NCBI GenBank assembly: GCA_030583665.1
Contig: CP129469.1
Location: 620,001-684,000, forward strand
Origin: Candidatus Jettenia sp. AMX2
GTDB taxonomy: Bacteria; Planctomycetota; Brocadiia; Brocadiales; Brocadiaceae
Direction: 5' to 3'
Length of the DNA: 64,000 nt
Below, piece after piece: positions 8,505-15,962 of this stretch (its first letter is position 1; every line of letters starts with the position of its first letter). Under the pieces are notes generated by a model. The model was not told the DNA's origin. It searched no databases and saw only the letters and a program-made list of their open reading frames with translations. The position numbers were made by a program, and so were the translations under genes.

Positions 8505-9245
8505 GTGAAAATTTATGGGAAAATTAACCTGCGCAGATGGCATGCATGGGTCGGTATTATTCTCTCCCTCCCTATTTTTATTGTTGGAATAACAGCGGTT
8601 TTCATTGCGCATGAAGGGCTTCTGGGTCTTAAAAAAATCCCGGTAAAAGCAGATTGGCTTCCGGGTTATAAAGCACAATCTGTAAGAACTGAGTATAAGG
8701 AAATTAAATGCATCCTTATCACACAAACTGGTCTGCAGTATATAGGTACAAAACATGGGTTGTTTATATTTGATCAGGGAAAACTGAATCCTGTTAAGGA
8801 GTTAAGGGGGTCAGATATTAAAAATATAGTGAAGAGTCCTAATGGGGTGTTCGTGGCAGCGAATAATGGCGCATGGTTTTTTGAAGGTCATGTGTGGAAG
8901 GAGGTATTCAAAGACGATGTTCATAATATCAGTGTTTCACAAAACGGCTGTATTTATCTTGTGACAGTGCAGGAAGGCCTTCAGGTGAGTTGTGATGGCG
9001 GGCAAAGCTGGGTTCCTGAAACAGAGATAATGCCTGCTTTGCATGCATTAACAATACCAAGAACTCAACAGAAAATTCATTTTGCCAAATTGATGATAGA
9101 CCTCCATACCGGCAAGGCTTTGTTAGGAAAAACATTTATATGGCTTTGGATTGATATTATCAGTTGCATCATTCTTTTTCTTACTGTGAGTGGAGTTTAC
9201 TTGTGGCGGAAGATGGAAAGACAAAAGGCTGAATTGCAGGGATAA
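8505..9245 (+). CDS. PepSY-associated TM protein with BNR-like periplasmic domain
   Basis: This 246-residue membrane protein has an N-terminal RWHAWVGIILSLP helix (about residues 12-37) and a C-terminal pair of features, DLHTGKALLG followed by a helix ending in SGVYLWRKM (about 205-232). That arrangement is typical of PepSY_TM-like proteins, which occur in ferric-reductase-like and siderophore-processing loci. The periplasmic middle part shows short beta repeats, including one Asp-box, SCDGGQSW near residue 165, of BNR repeats. An AAAGGAGG ribosome site precedes the GTG start at 8505. The next gene encodes a membrane-anchored ferredoxin, which suggests electron delivery; the function is inferred. 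Confidence 0.75.
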   Translation: MKIYGKINLRRWHAWVGIILSLPIFIVGITAVFIAHEGLLGLKKIPVKADWLPGYKAQSVRTEYKEIKCILITQTGLQYIGTKHGLFIFDQGKLNPVKELRGSDIKNIVKSPNGVFVAANNGAWFFEGHVWKEVFKDDVHNISVSQNGCIYLVTVQEGLQVSCDGGQSWVPETEIMPALHALTIPRTQQKIHFAKLMIDLHTGKALLGKTFIWLWIDIISCIILFLTVSGVYLWRKMERQKAELQG

Positions 9246-9293
9246 GAAGTATTATTTTGAATATTTACTCCGTACAGTGTTCCATAATTTCCT

Positions 9294-9707
9294 ATGACTG
9301 AATATGTATCGGTTACGTTTCTCTTTTTTATTACCGTATCACTTTTGATAGGGCTTACTGTCATAGGGTTATTGATAGACGGCCTGTTCATTAATTTACG
9401 GTGTAAATGGAGGTGGTTGAAGATTTGGGGAGACAGTGCAAGTAAGAATAGATATTGGGTTTCTTTACAGGGGCATGATTCATTTATCTTTCAAGGAATG
9501 CCTAATTTGCTCGATGCATTAAAAATGCAGGCAGTTGAAATCCATGGAAAATGTATGAGAGGTTACTGTGGGGCATGTAAACTTACCGTTTTATACGGTG
9601 AGGTGCGTTGGATTATGCCGCCAGATAGTAGACTTAAGGAGAACGAAATCCTCGCGTGTTGTTGTGTTCCCCAAAGTGATCTTCAGCTTTCCGGAATAGA
9701 GAGCTGA
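9294..9707 (+). CDS. Membrane-anchored YfaE-like 2Fe-2S ferredoxin
   Basis: The 137-residue product has an N-terminal membrane helix (about residues 7-30) joined to a plant-type 2Fe-2S ferredoxin domain. The cluster ligands are visible as CMRGYCGACK (Cys87, Cys92, Cys95) and a distal cysteine in EILACCCVP (around 122-124). The GYCGAC...GEV...EILACCC pattern closely follows YfaE, the ferredoxin that maintains ribonucleotide reductase. YfaE is soluble, so the membrane anchor and the position after a PepSY_TM gene argue for a different job, probably electron transfer at the inner membrane for iron or haem reduction. No strong ribosome site is seen before the ATG. Confidence 0.8.
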   Translation: MTEYVSVTFLFFITVSLLIGLTVIGLLIDGLFINLRCKWRWLKIWGDSASKNRYWVSLQGHDSFIFQGMPNLLDALKMQAVEIHGKCMRGYCGACKLTVLYGEVRWIMPPDSRLKENEILACCCVPQSDLQLSGIES

Positions 9708-9780
9708 ACAGTTTTAGATTTAAGCAGTATAGTTAAAAGGGAGATAACTTATTTACCATGTTTGACGGGAGGAAGGATGT

Positions 9781-10467
9781 ATGACGCTCTGGAATCAGAG
9801 ACTGATAGATTTATTCCACAAAGGAGGGTTTACGATGTGGCCTCTCCTGGCCTGCTCTGTTATTGGAGCTGCCATTATTATAGAACGGTTTCTCTACTTT
9901 CAAAGGATCAGGTTAAATTATTTTCGCTTTAGTGAGCGGCTAAAGTCACTTTCTGTAAAAGCAAAGAGGAGAGAATGCCTGTCCTTTTGTAATAAATTTA
10001 GAAATCCGGTTTCAAAAATTGCGGGGCTATACCTCAAGAATCTTGAGAACGATTCTTTAAGAAATGAAATACTCAAAAGGGAAGGTTCCCTTGCATTGGA
10101 AAGAGCTGAAAACAGGCTCAGGGCGCTTGCGGCCATTACCCACCTTGCACCTCTTTTAGGTCTCCTCGGGACTGTTACCGGCCTTGTAAGCGCATTCCAT
10201 AGGATTGAAATCCTAGGCGGGCAGGTTCAACCCGGCGATCTAGCTGCCGGCATATGGGAGGCCCTGATCACGACTGTTTTTGGTTTGGTAATCGGCATTC
10301 CTTGTATGGCAGCTTATCATGGCTTTGAAAGTGCAGCAGACAGGATTGCAAGAAGGATGCAGTTTATTATTTCTGAACTCGACGAGTTTTTTGGTAAACA
10401 TACTTCCGGTAGTTTCAAAATCAAAGATACTGAAACAGTGGAAGAAGAAATGGAAGTGGTGCACTAA
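9781..10467 (+). CDS. exbB: ExbB/TolQ-type proton channel subunit
   Basis: This 228-residue inner-membrane protein belongs to the MotA/TolQ/ExbB family. It has a first membrane helix at about residues 18-36 (TMWPLLACSVIGAAIIIERF), a cytoplasmic helical stretch, and two further helices in the conserved THLAPLLGLLGTVTGLVSAF and GIWEALITTVFGLVIGIP segments. With ExbD it forms the proton-driven motor that energises TonB. The ATG at 9781 follows GGGAGGAAG. Its stop overlaps the exbD start by one base (TAATG), showing coupling. Confidence 0.93.
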   Translation: MTLWNQRLIDLFHKGGFTMWPLLACSVIGAAIIIERFLYFQRIRLNYFRFSERLKSLSVKAKRRECLSFCNKFRNPVSKIAGLYLKNLENDSLRNEILKREGSLALERAENRLRALAAITHLAPLLGLLGTVTGLVSAFHRIEILGGQVQPGDLAAGIWEALITTVFGLVIGIPCMAAYHGFESAADRIARRMQFIISELDEFFGKHTSGSFKIKDTETVEEEMEVVH

Positions 10468-10871
10468 TGGAATTTATACGACAAAAAAAACCGGCTCTTT
10501 CAATTGACATGGCCCCTTTGATCGATATTGTTTTTCAACTGCTTGTGTTCTTTATGTTAAGTTCTTCATTTTTAAATCCTGCGCTCAGGCTTAATTTACC
10601 GAAAGCAGCCGAACATGACCGGAGAGAACCAGAACACGTTGTCGTAAGCCTTGATGCCGATGGCAATGTTTTTGTTAATACCATCAAAACATCCATGAAT
10701 GAACTGAGAATGCTACTTGAAAATGAGATAGCAAACAATCCGAAAAAATCAGTTCATATCCGGGGGGATCAGGAAATGGCTTATAAGTATTTTGTAGAGG
10801 TTATGGATATTTCACGTCAGGCAGGTGCCCGGCAAATTAATATTGTACATCAGGCGGTAAGGAAAGAATAA
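10467..10871 (+). CDS. exbD: ExbD/TolR-type biopolymer transport protein
   Basis: The 134-residue protein has a short cytoplasmic N-terminus, one membrane helix (about residues 15-36) with the essential Asp in the SIDMAPLIDIVFQLLVFFM motif, and a periplasmic domain that includes VHIRGDQEMAYKYFVEVMD, typical of ExbD. It works with ExbB in converting proton motive force into TonB movement. Start and stop fit tightly between exbB and tonB. Confidence 0.93.
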   Translation: MEFIRQKKPALSIDMAPLIDIVFQLLVFFMLSSSFLNPALRLNLPKAAEHDRREPEHVVVSLDADGNVFVNTIKTSMNELRMLLENEIANNPKKSVHIRGDQEMAYKYFVEVMDISRQAGARQINIVHQAVRKE

Positions 10872-10873
10872 AG

Positions 10874-11830
10874 ATGCTGTTTTCCCGTCAAAATATCTTT
10901 TTCGGTTCTGTTTTAGCAGCTTCTCTTGCAGGACATACATTTCTGCTGGTGGGCGGGAATTTTTTCTATGAACCGCCTCGTTATACGGTTGAATTAGCAG
11001 CAAACAGTATGGAAGTTCTGATGGTAAATGAAGACGATATTAGTCTCTACGAGATAATAAGCCAGGAGAGTGAAACTGAACAGGATGAACCAGAAGACCG
11101 GGAGATAGAGACTGAGGTAGATGAGGTTGTAGAACAGGGGGTTGAACCTGATCAGGACAAATTAATAGAGCGAGAAATTAAGCCTGAATCACAGGAAACC
11201 GGGGTTGAACAAGATGACATACTATCACAGGAAACACAGGCTGACCAGGATGAGATACGAAAACAAGAGCAGAAACATGCAGTACAAGACGCATTACCAG
11301 ATCAAACCGGGGCGATAAAAGAAAAAATTAGAGAGAAACATTACCAGAAGAAGAAAGAGCAAAAATCAGCCTACGTAGAACCAACAAGGGGTGCTGTTGA
11401 AGAAATCAAACTGGATACCTTAAAAAATGCAGCGCCACTCTATCCCAAGGTAGCGAGAGAGAAAGGGTGGGAGGGTACCGTGATACTGAAGGTGTTAATT
11501 CAGGCGAATGGCAGGCCAGGACAGATCCTGGTGGATAAAAGCTCAGGCCATAGTATCTTGGATGAATCTGCTTTAAAGGCTGTTCAAAACTGGCAATTTT
11601 TTCCCAAGAGGATAGCAAACATCACCATTGCATCCTGGATTAAAGTGCCGATCCGGTTTTCTTTAGAGGAAAAAGATGAAAGAAGAAAAGAGAAGGCAAA
11701 ACACCACGGATCGGAAAGGAGAGAAAAGGAGGTTGGAGAAAAAGGGAAAAAAAAGAAGGGGAAGCGTGATAGACCGGATAAAAACGAAGTACATGTCATG
11801 AATAGGAATGGCAAGCTTGAAGAAAGATAA
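10874..11830 (+). CDS. tonB: TonB protein with acidic linker and basic C-terminal extension
   Basis: This 318-residue protein spans the inner membrane once (about residues 9-29) with the S-x-x-x-H motif (SLAGH) found in TonB helices. The periplasmic linker, usually proline-rich, is here rich in Glu, Gln and Asp (about 50-155). The TonB C-terminal domain runs from about 178 to 258 and includes YPKVAREKGWEGTVILKV and SSGHSILDESALKAVQNWQFFP. A further about 60 residues, strongly Lys/Arg/Glu rich, extend past the normal end of the family. The extension could contact the charged receptor loops or peptidoglycan; that is speculative. The gene follows exbD by two bases and has AGGAAAG upstream. Confidence 0.9.
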   Translation: MLFSRQNIFFGSVLAASLAGHTFLLVGGNFFYEPPRYTVELAANSMEVLMVNEDDISLYEIISQESETEQDEPEDREIETEVDEVVEQGVEPDQDKLIEREIKPESQETGVEQDDILSQETQADQDEIRKQEQKHAVQDALPDQTGAIKEKIREKHYQKKKEQKSAYVEPTRGAVEEIKLDTLKNAAPLYPKVAREKGWEGTVILKVLIQANGRPGQILVDKSSGHSILDESALKAVQNWQFFPKRIANITIASWIKVPIRFSLEEKDERRKEKAKHHGSERREKEVGEKGKKKKGKRDRPDKNEVHVMNRNGKLEER

Positions 11831-11893
11831 TTGCAGTACTCGTACCTGATGTGTTTCCGGGGAAATAAAATATCTTTGATTTGGAGGAAGTGA

Positions 11894-12409
11894 ATGGTGA
11901 CGACAATAGTTTTTCGTACCTGTTTTATAGCGGTTTTTTTGTATGGTTGTATTTTTTGTACCGGATTTGCAGGTCTGACTATTGCTCAAAACAAGGAAGT
12001 CCGGGTAATACGGAAGTTTTCTGATTTGCCCGTGGAATCGCAGTCCCCAATAGACCGGATTGTGGGAAATGGTATTATTGTCGAAATGGAAGAAACACGA
12101 ACGAATCAGGTAACAGAAGTCAAAGTTTTGTATTTACGCGGAAACCGGCTGCACAATCTTATCTGGGATGTTTCAGGCAAAAAGATCATTGGAAGTTCTG
12201 AACAAAAAGTAATCCAGATGATTATGGGTGCTATACTCAATGGAGTGAGAGGAGAAATTGAAAAAATAAAGGGTGATCGACAGATAGAAAGGATAAGGGT
12301 AAAAGAAATTGGTAATGATGGACAAGAGTTTTTCCATGTTCATTTTATCGATACTGATGGAAAGAGGACAGATATTAAGCTGGATATGAATGGTACCTTG
12401 CTGAAGTAA
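11894..12409 (+). CDS. Hypothetical exported protein, paralogue of next gene
   Basis: This 171-residue protein has a signal peptide (about residues 8-32, ending near IAQ) and a mature part that begins EVRVIRKFSDLPVE. It matches the product of 12503-13021 along its whole length: both have the KFSDLPVE start, a LYLRGNRLHNLIWD-like centre and a HVHFID..G...D.KL.M.G.L end. I do not recognise the family; the fold looks like a small mixed alpha/beta domain, possibly PepSY-like. GGAGGAAG precedes the ATG. It lies between tonB and a charge-rich exported protein, so a role in the envelope side of metal uptake is likely but unproven. Confidence 0.75.
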   Translation: MVTTIVFRTCFIAVFLYGCIFCTGFAGLTIAQNKEVRVIRKFSDLPVESQSPIDRIVGNGIIVEMEETRTNQVTEVKVLYLRGNRLHNLIWDVSGKKIIGSSEQKVIQMIMGAILNGVRGEIEKIKGDRQIERIRVKEIGNDGQEFFHVHFIDTDGKRTDIKLDMNGTLLK

Positions 12410-12502
12410 AAGTTCGTAGGGGAAGTTATCGTGTGACGCACGGGGAGTGTTCCCCAAGGTAATGTTTCGACAAGTTGTTTCTTTAAAAAAAGGAGGGAGT
12501 AG

Positions 12503-13021
12503 ATGGTTAAGAAATTTGTTGTTCGTTTGGGATTTGTGGTTGTATGCATGCATGGAGGTGTTTTAGGTGCTGTATTCCATGGTAAGGTTGTTGCAGATGA
12601 GGTCCGGGTGGTACAGAAATTCTCAGACCTGCCTGTAGAGGTGCAAGTACCGGTTGCCAGGTTTCTGGTCGGCGGCAAGATCGTCGAGATTGAAGAAGCT
12701 AAAGCGCATAAAGTTGTGGAAGTTAAAATCTCGTACTTGCGTGAAAACCGGTTGCATGAGCTTGTGTGGGATGCAACGAACCAAAAGATGCTTGGTGGTA
12801 CCGAGTCTGAGGTAATTCAGGAAGTCCTGGGAGGAATTCCACAAAAAGCGCTGGAGGCAGTCGAGAATGCGAAGGGGCATAATCAAGTGAAAAGGATCAA
12901 GATCAAACATGCGGATGCCGATGATCATGAGTACGTGCATGTGCATTTTGTTGATGGCAGTGGCATGAAGACCGATGTTAAGCTTGAGATGGATGGTTCC
13001 CTGCAAAAACAAGTATGGTAA
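12503..13021 (+). CDS. Hypothetical exported protein, paralogue of previous gene
   Basis: This 172-residue exported protein is a tandem duplicate of the gene at 11894. The signal peptide covers about residues 8-31, and the mature part starts EVRVVQKFSDLPVE and ends HVHFVDGSGMKTDVKLEMDGSL. The start has a strong AGGAGGG ribosome site. The C-terminal half has several His and acidic residues (HADADDHEYVHVHF) that could bind a metal ion, although the equivalent region of the paralogue is less His-rich. No known domain is recognised. Confidence 0.75.
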   Translation: MVKKFVVRLGFVVVCMHGGVLGAVFHGKVVADEVRVVQKFSDLPVEVQVPVARFLVGGKIVEIEEAKAHKVVEVKISYLRENRLHELVWDATNQKMLGGTESEVIQEVLGGIPQKALEAVENAKGHNQVKRIKIKHADADDHEYVHVHFVDGSGMKTDVKLEMDGSLQKQVW

Positions 13022-13038
13022 CGGAAAAGGAGAATATT

Positions 13039-13455
13039 GTGATAAACAAATTTGGCGTTAATATGGTATTGGTAACGGCGTTGGTATATGGTGGTATCTG
13101 GAGTGCAGGCATTGTTAATACATCTCGTGCAGATGAGAAAAAAGAGTTTGAAATAGACTGGCAGGTACCAAATCAGGAGGAATGTAAAGAAATAAAAGAA
13201 CAGGAAGATGAATGTAAGGAGAAAGACAAAAAGGACAAGAAAAATAAAAAAGATAAGCACCACGAGGGGAAAGAAAGGGAAGGAAAAGAAAAGGAAAAAA
13301 AGATTAAAATTACCATAGAAATTATAGAATCTGATGAGGAAGAGAGAGAAGAAAGGGATAAGAAGGACAAGCATAACAGAAGAGAAGGAAAAGAAAAAAA
13401 TGAAAAGGATAAACACAAGCATCACGAGAGGGGAGAAGAGGAAGAAAAGGACTAA
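13039..13455 (+). CDS. Exported Lys/Glu/Asp/His-rich low-complexity protein
   Basis: I place the start at the GTG at 13039, because AAGGAG lies six bases before it and the product then begins with a clean signal peptide (MINKFGVNMVLVTALVYGG..., cut near SRA). The ATG at 13015 is inside the previous gene and has no ribosome site. The mature protein of about 110 residues is almost entirely Lys, Glu, Asp, Arg and His, with two cysteines near its start and several His clusters (HHEG, HKHH). A short hydrophobic segment, IKITIEIIESDEEE, interrupts it. Such a chain is probably disordered and could bind cations or the charged receptor loops. Family unknown. Confidence 0.65.
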   Translation: MINKFGVNMVLVTALVYGGIWSAGIVNTSRADEKKEFEIDWQVPNQEECKEIKEQEDECKEKDKKDKKNKKDKHHEGKEREGKEKEKKIKITIEIIESDEEEREERDKKDKHNRREGKEKNEKDKHKHHERGEEEEKD

Positions 13456-13501
13456 TAAAGACATACGCTTTCTGTAAAAAATGATATTTATAAAATATTT
13501 A

Positions 13502-13529
13502 TTGACAATTTCTATAAACATTATATAAT
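13502..13529 (+). promoter_or_regulatory. Sigma70-type promoter before the broken nirK
   Basis: A perfect TTGACA at 13502-13507 and a perfect TATAAT at 13524-13529 are separated by 16 bp. The Fur-type box begins 11 bases downstream, the same design as at 239-297. Confidence 0.8.
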
Positions 13530-13539
13530 GAGAGCTATT

Positions 13540-13554
13540 TGAGAATGAGTCTCA
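13540..13554. promoter_or_regulatory. Fur-type operator (iron box 3)
   Basis: TGAGAATGAGTCTCA is identical to the box at 19260 and differs by one base from that at 281. It would place the nitrite reductase gene, and perhaps the metal ATPase genes behind it, under iron control. Confidence 0.72.
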
Positions 13555-13603
13555 ATAATACTATTTGGGAGGCAGGAGGATAGTGAAAAGTGGTGGGGAA
13601 AAA

Positions 13604-14623
13604 ATGGAATGGTACAAAAAGGTTTTTTACGGGATTGTAATTGCAACATTTAGCGGATTGCTTATGACGATGGTCCAGTCGCCCCGTATTTATGCTTCTG
13701 TAGATATTATTGATACGGTTGCTAAGGATCCTGCAGATGTTCCGCCTCGCATAAGCCGTTCAAATCCAAAGACGGTGATAATAGATTTGGTGGCAAAGGA
13801 AGTTGTTGCTGATATTGCTCCGGGGAAGAAATTCTGGTTTTGGACTTTTGCTGAAACCAAACCGAATGGGATGGGTCATCCGACAGTGCCTGGCCCTATG
13901 ATCCGGGTTATGGAAGGAGATACGGTTGTTATCAATTTAACCAATGATATGCACAATGAAGAACCACATAATCTGGATTTTCATGCTGGTTTTGGTGCTA
14001 TGCTCATGGATGTTGAACCGGGAGAGACTAAAACGCTAACTTTTAAGGCTGAAAGGATCGGGGCGTACATATATCATTTATCATTGTGCTGCAGAAGAAA
14101 TGCCCTGGGAACATGTTGCATATGGAATGTATGGCCTTATCGTTGTGGAACCGAAAGGGGGATTGCCAAAGGTTGACAGGGAATTCTATATTGGACAGGG
14201 CGAATGGTATCTTAAGTATGGTATCGAGGACCATCCTGGTATCGATGGTTATTCCCTCGATGAAGACAAGGCGCTTGCTGAACAGCCTGATTATTTTACC
14301 TTCAACGGTCATACGGTGGCGCTGAAAGATCCCTTACTCTATGGAAATGCGATCGAGACAAATCAGGGTGACAGGTACGTATTTTCTTTGTTTGCGGAGG
14401 GCCTAATATCGGTTCAAATTTCCATATTATTGGCCAGATTTTTGATAAATACTCTCCTGGCCATTTCCGTGATTTCATAAGAAACACGGAGACGGTTTAC
14501 GTGCCGCCGGGATCAGCAGCAATATTTGAGTGCATAACATATGCAGCAGGCGTTTTTCCCATTGTTGATCACGCATTATTCAGGGTGCCCAAGGGTGCTG
14601 GGGGTGTACTGCACGTGAAATAG
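13604..14623 (+). pseudogene. nirK: Copper nitrite reductase (NirK/AniA type), double frameshift
   Basis: Read through, this would be an exported two-domain cupredoxin of about 337 residues reducing nitrite to NO. The first part has a signal peptide, VPGPMIRVMEGD and HNLDFHAGFGAML (type 1 and type 2 Cu ligands). The reading frame is then broken by a perfect 7-bp tandem duplication, TATCATT at 14072-14078 and 14079-14085. With one copy removed the frame reads YHCAAEEMPWEHVAYGMYG, with the Cys, His and Met type 1 ligands. A second break is a missing G at about 14374-14375; restoring it gives GGPNIGSNFHIIGQIFDK and VDHALFRVPKGAGGVL, the usual NirK C-terminus. The first and last parts are in the same frame, so the net change is +6. 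I chose the ATG at 13604; a GTG at 13583 is possible. As written no full protein is made. A 7-bp duplication is unlikely to be a sequencing error; the single base could be. Confidence 0.85.
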
Positions 14624-14684
14624 AGGGTTATTTGTTCTTCATTACCAGAAAATTTCAATGGTAATTTCAAAAATTTTCAAAATT

Positions 14685-14741
14685 CCCCTAGTCCTCTCTC
14701 TATAAACCCAAAACCCCCCTTTCTGGAGGAGGACTAAGGGG
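14685..14741. repeat. Long imperfect stem-loop between nirK and the ATPase cassette
   Basis: CCCCTAGTCCTCTC (14685-14698) pairs with GAGGAGGACTAAGGGG (14726-14741) with one bulged base; the 27-nt loop contains a C-run. No T-run follows, so it is not an obvious terminator. It may be a repeat element or an RNA processing site. Confidence 0.5.
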
Positions 14742-14831
14742 TAAATACATTGTGCTGAAGTTTTCCTTTTGTATGAGTTTGTGGACAATATTGTATGAAT
14801 AGTTTTTTTATATTTCAGTATAGGGAGAAGT

Positions 14832-15242
14832 ATGATGTCGCCTTTGAGCGTTTTACCGGGGAGAATTAGGTTCGAATGTACCTGTCTTGTTGGAAGACCA
14901 GGTATCTGCAAATATTTGCAAAACCAAATAAAAAATTTCTCAGGAAGTATAACAGAGGTAATGATTAATTATAGAACAGGAAGGATTTTGGTTAAATTTG
15001 ATGAAAAACGAATTGACCGGCAATCTTTATCTGGCCATATAAACAATATGTTGGGCAAGTATAATGGCAGTGAGGTTTCTGAAATAAGAGAAGGATTGCT
15101 GGCTGAGGGAAAGGGCAAGAAGGCAACTTTTTTAAATGTGGTAAAACATCCATTGGTAGAAGCTGTTACCCGCGTATTTTTGCCAAAGCCGTTTAATATT
15201 CTAATACCGGTTGCAATACAGGGGTTTGGTGGAAAGGTATAA
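14832..15242 (+). CDS. HMA-like domain protein of a metal ATPase cassette
   Basis: This 136-residue protein begins with LPGRIRFECTCLVGRPG and continues with an ITEVMINYRTGRILVKFDE segment, the beta-alpha-beta pattern of the HMA_2 type (heavy-metal-associated-like domain without the CxxC metal site). The C-terminal half has a weakly hydrophobic stretch near residues 110-135. The same pattern (DIPRRMRINLHL...VSFNRRTGNLLVSYEG) forms the N-terminus of the ATPase three genes downstream, so it probably acts with that pump. GGGAGAAG precedes the ATG. Confidence 0.65.
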   Translation: MMSPLSVLPGRIRFECTCLVGRPGICKYLQNQIKNFSGSITEVMINYRTGRILVKFDEKRIDRQSLSGHINNMLGKYNGSEVSEIREGLLAEGKGKKATFLNVVKHPLVEAVTRVFLPKPFNILIPVAIQGFGGKV

Positions 15243-15451
15243 CAATATCTTCCGATCGTTGTTCCTCGGTAATCTTTTATGTGCAAAGGTACAGATACTT
15301 TGAGATAGTGAAGTACTTGCAATGTTTTCAGGCTAAATATTTTTCTTGACTTTATATCTTAATGCTTTTTAATTGATATGAGAGTAAAGGGTTTTTTCCT
15401 GAAAAAAAATGAATTATTAAAAAACGAGGACAAAAAGAAGGGAGGAAAAGT

Positions 15452-15778
15452 ATGAATAGCTATTTCCTTGGCAAGCGTGGCTTCTGGCTGTTGGGTGGTG
15501 GTGCGCTGAGTGCATTTGCGGTTCTTGGAATCAGTAAATTTTCAAAAAAAATCAGGCCTGTAGCTGTTAGCGCAGTAAAAGAAGGTTTTGCATTTGGCGA
15601 ATGGGTAGCCGAAAAGTATGAAAAAATGAAGGAAGATATAGAAGACGTCATTGCTGAGGCCAAACACGAACGGCAAAAGGATATTGAGTCAAAAATAGGT
15701 CTGGCAGAAAGAGAAGAAAAGATATTGAGAAAGCTCGAAGAAATTGTTCAAAAAAAATCAAAGGAAGGGGAGGTGTAA
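15452..15778 (+). CDS. DUF5132-like small membrane protein
   Basis: This 108-residue protein has an N-terminal hydrophobic helix (about residues 9-27) and then the segment IRPVAVSAVKEGFAFGEWVAEKYEKMKEDIEDVIAEAK, which fits the DUF5132 family as I remember it. DUF5132 genes are often found beside HMA_2 proteins and P-type ATPases. The rest is a charged coiled-coil helix. GGGAGGAAAAG lies before the ATG. It is followed one base later by the next small membrane gene, so these form one unit with the ATPase. Confidence 0.65.
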   Translation: MNSYFLGKRGFWLLGGGALSAFAVLGISKFSKKIRPVAVSAVKEGFAFGEWVAEKYEKMKEDIEDVIAEAKHERQKDIESKIGLAEREEKILRKLEEIVQKKSKEGEV

Positions 15779-15779
15779 C

Positions 15780-15962
15780 ATGGGTATTATCGGAAAACCA
15801 GGAATGTTTGTCGGACCGCTTCTCAATATTTTAAGTGGTGCTGCATCCGTGTTAATCGGCACATATATCTTTTCAAGAATTAAGGAAAAACAGGATACCG
15901 AGAACCGGCTTGCAAGAATAGAGGAGTTGCTGCAGAAATTGGCAGAGGATAAAGAAGTATAA
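15780..15962 (+). CDS. Small single-helix membrane protein in the ATPase cassette
   Basis: This 60-residue protein starts at the ATG at 15780, preceded by GGGGAGGTG; the open frame begins earlier but inside the previous gene. It has one membrane segment (PLLNILSGAASVLIGTYIF, about residues 12-30) and a charged helical tail (ARIEELLQKLAED). The stop overlaps the ATPase start by one base. It is probably an accessory subunit of the pump; no family is recognised. Confidence 0.7.
   Translation: MGIIGKPGMFVGPLLNILSGAASVLIGTYIFSRIKEKQDTENRLARIEELLQKLAEDKEV

Noticed and set aside
13015-13038. ATG start for the charged exported protein
   Set aside because: It lies in the end of the previous gene without a ribosome site, while the GTG at 13039 has AAGGAG at a good distance and gives a better signal peptide.
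12925-13521. Long Phe/Leu/Ser-rich frame on the - strand
   Set aside because: It mirrors the Lys/Glu-rich + strand gene at 13039-13455, whose A/G-rich codons create a stop-free T/C-rich complement. It lacks a ribosome site and has no protein-like pattern.
14100-14480. Second nirK fragment as an independent gene
   Set aside because: It starts in the middle of the NirK copper-binding region and its last about 35 codons are out of frame; it is a product of the two frameshifts.
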